Below, in pieces: positions 32,555 through 35,556 of a stretch of DNA of 35,556 nt. Each line of letters starts with the position of its first letter. Positions within the stretch are counted from its first letter, which is position 1. The translations under genes and the position numbers were made by a program. The notes beneath the pieces were generated by a model. It had not been told where the DNA came from. It ran no database searches and saw only the letters and a program-made list of their open reading frames with translations. Origin of the DNA: Seminavis robusta. Taxonomy: Eukaryota > Bacillariophyta > Bacillariophyceae > Naviculales > Naviculaceae. The stretch is taken from assembly GCA_903772945.1 (NCBI GenBank), contig CAICTM010001155.1, forward strand, positions 1-35,556, read 5' to 3'.

Positions 32555-32800
32555 GGAAGTAGTTGCTCGGCATCCCGTTGGTGACGAGAAGCTGAGCGGT
32601 GGAGACGAGACAATACGGACATTGTCATCATCGGAAAAGTCTTTGTGGCTGGCACTCCTTCTGAGAGTGGTGCCACTCCTGGAAGACTGGTGTCAGATGA
32701 TACCGTCACTTGGTGTACCTGCGGCTCAGACTGGGAAGTCCGGCTGCATTGACACTTGATGGGGCTGGAAGCCCTTCGTAGATGGAAGCTGGTTGGAGCT
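32555..32800. repeat. Dispersed repeat, copy 2
   Basis: It matches copy 1 in block order (GTTGCTCGG, GGTGACGAGAAGCTG, TTTGTGGCTGGCACTCC, GAGAGTGGTGCCACTC, ACCGTCACTTGGTG, GACTGGGAAGTCCGGCTGC). It ends with GGGGCTGGAAGCCCTT, which is also found in copy 3. Confidence 0.6.
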
Positions 32801-33024
32801 TCTGGAAGTCGTAGACTTGTGGGAAGTGATGCCCTATTGGAAGGTGCATGGAAGCTGGAAATGATGTAGCTTGGAAGTCACGGACTTGTTGGGTTCGACT
32901 GAACCTAGTTCTTGGATGGTCTCGATGTCTGAAGATGGAATGAGGAAATGATTGAGTTATTGTTTCCTCTTGTCATGGTTGTTTATACTCATGTGAGACT
33001 CGTGACTGCTGGTGTCGTCACTTG

Positions 33025-33210
33025 TGGTGACTGGTGCCGTCACTTGGTACACTTGGTACCGTCATTTGGTGTTGCCGTAGCTGAGACTGGGAAGTCAGGC
33101 TATAGCGACACTTGGCAGAACTGTTGTAGTAGCTGGAACTAGGAGGAAGTTCCTTGCCACAATGATACTTTGAGTTGGGGCTGGAAGCCCTTGGAAGTTT
33201 GGAAACTTGT
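33025..33210. repeat. Dispersed repeat, copy 3
   Basis: It carries GGTGCCGTCACTTGG, TTGGTGTTGCCGTAGCTG, GAGACTGGGAAGTC and GACACTTGG, then GGGGCTGGAAGCCCTTGG. These correspond to blocks in copies 1 and 2 but with different spacing. Confidence 0.55.
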
Positions 33211-33339
33211 AAGGAAGTATTCGGTAGTAGATGTGGATGCTCCAACTTGATGGGCTCCACTGGACCTGGACGTGTCACGGTCGATGATGGTTCGATGGTG
33301 ACGTAGTCGGTAGATCCTTTGGTTGGTGATGTCACTGCG

Positions 33340-33440
33340 CTTACACTCCTGTGAGTTGGCTGTGGCAGGACAAGTTGGTGGTTCTGTCACTGCTCTTACA
33401 CTCCTGTGAGCAGGCTGTTGCAGGACTTGTAGTTGTCCGT
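33340..33440. repeat. Tandem pair of an ACTCCTGTGAG unit
   Basis: TTACACTCCTGTGAG followed by GGCTGTGGCAGGAC or GGCTGTTGCAGGAC occurs twice, about 54 bp apart. A third relative lies at about 32306 (CACACTCCTGTGAGC then GCTGTGGCAGGACTTG). The word ACTCCTGTG also appears near 28971, 33923 and 34192. Confidence 0.65.
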
Positions 33441-33679
33441 AGTTGTATCTTTGGTAGGCTTGATTTGTTGTACTCATGTACTTCTGTTGTTGGTGTGAGA
33501 CGAAGGTTGGTTGCAATCTCTGTACAGTAGTTGCAGTGGAGCTGAGGTGTGCACCCTCTTGTTTCTGTAGATCAGGTTGCCACATGTGGGTCCAACTCTG
33601 TCTGCTCCTGCCATCCTGTGGCTTGGTACCTTGTCTTGTGAACTCTTGAGTTGCTTGTAGCTAGCTACTCGGTTCAACG

Positions 33680-33860
33680 TTCACTGTTGTTCTGCTGTTG
33701 TTGCAGTTGCCGTGATTGTAGATGCAATTCAAATTTGGTTTGGTCGCGGTAGATACCGTTGTTGGCTGTTGTAGCCATTGATGTTGGCTGTTGTTGTAGC
33801 CATTGATGGTTGTTGGCCGTGTAGTTGTGGCCATTGATGCCGTTGATGGTGGCGGCATTG
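33680..33860. repeat. Degenerate GTTG / CCATTGATG minisatellite
   Basis: The words GTTGGCTGTTGTAGCCATTGA and shorter variants repeat several times. On the minus strand they give Asn/Thr/Gln/His-rich peptides, which I take to be a by-product of the repeat. Confidence 0.6.
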
Positions 33861-34030
33861 CCTGGAAAGGCGGATGTTATGATGATTTTGTTTGTAGGAT
33901 TGTAGGTTTTGGGTACCACCACACTCCTGTGCACTTGCTGTGATCAAATAGCAAGGGCATGGACTTGTAATGGTATTGTTGTTACCTGCCTGGAGGCTGT
34001 GGTTGCCTCAGGTTTGCCTGGAATCAGGGA

Positions 34031-34175
34031 GGAAGTGCTGTGGATTAGTTGCACAATACACATTCCATAAAAGGTAGTAGGAGGTGCTGTGGCTGGGATG
34101 CCACAATACACACTCCATGAAAGGGTGATAGGAGGTGCTGAGTGTAAACTCAATACACACTCCAAGGAAAACATT
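34031..34175. repeat. Three tandem units of about 50 bp
   Basis: Units begin GGAAGTGCTGTGG (34031), GAGGTGCTGTGG (34081) and GAGGTGCTGAG (34132). Each contains CAATACACA(C/T)TCCA towards its end. The third unit is partly diverged. Confidence 0.8.
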
Positions 34176-34589
34176 CTATGCTGGCGGATGCACTCCTGTG
34201 TGTCCTGTAGCTTTGTTCTGCTTGTACTGGTGACATGCACTGGATGTGCTTCGCTTGTACCGCTAGCTGGCTAGCTAGCTATCTGGTTCAGGACATGCAC
34301 CGGTAGCTCCTGGTGTCGTGATACGGAGGGATCGTGATCTGGCTCCGTACACTCCTGCTAAAGATACTTTTCGCGACGGAAAGATACCTTTTTCGTGTTC
34401 AGTGGCTGCTCGCTGAACTGCAGGCTGTTCTTTGCCATTCCGTGGAACTCCATGGTTGCTGTCAGCGATTTCCTCACAAAAAGCAAGGATTGCCTTTGTC
34501 TTGATGTCGGCACTGCCAACACTCCTGTTGCCGCCGCCACTCCTGTTGCCGCCGCTGTTGTCGATGATGGGAGCACGATGGTGCTGTCG

Positions 34590-35030
34590 CCACTATCGGT
34601 AGCGACTGACTAGTAGTAGCGGTAGCGACTGACTAGTGGTAGCCGTCCCTGTTCTTGTTGTCGCCGTAGCGACTAGCTGTCGTCGTTTGATCGCTCGTTG
34701 ACTGATGGCTTTTGCTGTCCTCACTCTTGTTGTCGACGATGTTGCCGCTATTGGTATCGTAGCGCTGATGCAGCAGTGGTGTTGAGCGAGTAGTTGCGAA
34801 CAACTCTTGTTGTTCTTGTTGACAGTAGTGGTAGTAGCGACCGTTCGATCGCTTCGGCCGTCTTGTTCTTGGCTGGTGGAATGGCAACTCGCTCTTATCT
34901 AGCTTGTTGCCAATTGGAGGATGCGACTTGTTCCTGTTGCGTTCGGTGGCTTTCGCTATTGTTCGAACAAATAGCAGCGACTGGCTAGGAGTAGCCGTCG
35001 TTGTTCTTGTTCCTGTAGTAGTAGCCGTTG
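34590..35030. repeat. Repeated GTAGCGACTGACTAG units
   Basis: GGTAGCGACTGACTAGT occurs twice in tandem (about 34598 and 34620). A relative, CAGCGACTGGCTAGGAGTAG, followed by GTTCTTGTT lies at about 34975. The third shares its downstream GTAGCCGTC and TGTTCTTGTT with the second, so a longer unit was duplicated. Confidence 0.6.
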
Positions 35031-35556
35031 TCATGGTTCGATCCATTGATCATTGACTGGCTGCTACCGTACGGTTTTTCTTTCAATTTTGCTTGAATGA
35101 AACTCAGTTCCTGTTGCATTCGAGGACTTGCACTCTTCAGGGCCTGTCAGTGATAGTATAGTAGCCCACTTCTGTGTATGACAGTCCTTCCTGCGACAAT
35201 ACCATTGTGCATTGACTAGTCTAAAGATCTAAGAGATGTAAAGTTTGTATTTCCAAATAAGTGAGCAGTTATTGATTATTTTCTAGAATAAGCCTGCTAA
35301 TTGTAAAGCTGTAAAGCTGAATTGTAAGCTGTATCCCGTCGCACTCCTTCAGGTTCAAATATCGGGGAGTTCGAAGGGCATTCGTTGGCCAAGTATATTC
35401 CGACTCTGGAACAACGGGCCGACATTTCACTAAGGGTCTTCCGTTCCACAGTTTGCTGTCATTCGGAAGCTCCTCAGGGATGGTAATTTACCTCAGCACT
35501 TTGCTGGGGACTCCTCTCCTATCGTTTCTTGCTCCAGCTAAATTTCAGCTGTAAGG
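35031..35556. other. Right edge of window, nothing assigned
   Basis: A plus-strand frame near 35350-35460 reads GEFEGHSLAKYIPTLEQ, which looks protein-like but is unrecognised and has no start. It might be the edge of a gene or element continuing beyond the window. Confidence 0.3.

Noticed and set aside
33139..33585. A 148-codon minus-strand frame rich in Ser, Thr and Gln
   Set aside because: It is composed of the repeat units listed for this region and shows no domain; probably repeat by-product.
34970..35050. A possible tRNA because of the B-box-like word GGTTCGATCC near 35036
   Set aside because: No matching A box at the right distance and no cloverleaf stems could be drawn.

Overview
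The window looks like nuclear DNA of a diatom, most likely a pennate one; the species cannot be fixed from sequence alone. The grounds are short GT-AG introns (mostly 70-115 nt), a fucoxanthin-chlorophyll type light-harvesting gene, and plastid proteins that begin with a signal peptide cleaved before a phenylalanine (an ASAFAP-like motif). A plastid ATP/ADP translocase, a GUN4 gene and a remnant of an LTR-retrotransposon gag gene fit the same picture. Intergenic DNA carries many short palindromes of the GGTACC, ACCGGT and CTAG type.

Layout. 1-1,490 holds two foldback (MITE-like) elements, one made of TTTCGA motifs and one made of GTTTAC/GTAAAC palindromes spaced about 29-30 bp. 1,689-3,827 (+) is a three-exon phosphate-carrier-like mitochondrial-carrier-family protein with a long N-terminal extension that looks plastid-targeted. 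4,343-5,379 (-) is a Golgi-type sulfotransferase. 6,030-8,171 (-) is cytoplasmic poly(A)-binding protein. 9,600-10,305 (-) is a light-harvesting protein. 11,010-13,471 (-) is a Q-rich nuclear protein with an AP2/ERF-like segment. 14,025-14,657 (-) is a broken von Willebrand factor type D domain fragment. 16,120-16,975 (+) is GUN4. 17,479-19,760 (-) is a seven-exon plastid nucleotide transporter. 21,042-22,112 (+) is an acyl-CoA delta-9 type desaturase. 22,333-23,727 (-) is the ALG1 mannosyltransferase. 24,026-25,648 (+) is the CAAX protease STE24, followed by a decayed partial copy of its own 3' end. 26,209-27,258 (-) is a retroelement gag interrupted by one stop codon. From about 27,300 to the end there is no convincing host gene. 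That part holds diverged dispersed repeats, tandem repeats of about 50 bp and low-complexity DNA.

How it fits together. Most of the genes are ordinary housekeeping genes: plastid energy and pigment metabolism (LHC, GUN4, NTT, possibly the carrier), secretory pathway (ALG1, sulfotransferase, STE24), lipid desaturation and translation. No operon-like or defence-like cluster was seen. ALG1 and STE24 are divergent across 298 bp and probably share a promoter region. LHC and GUN4 each have a TGACGT core about 140-165 bp before the ATG, which suggests shared bZIP or aureochrome-type control. All exon joins were made by eye from reading frame and GT-AG sites, without transcript evidence.
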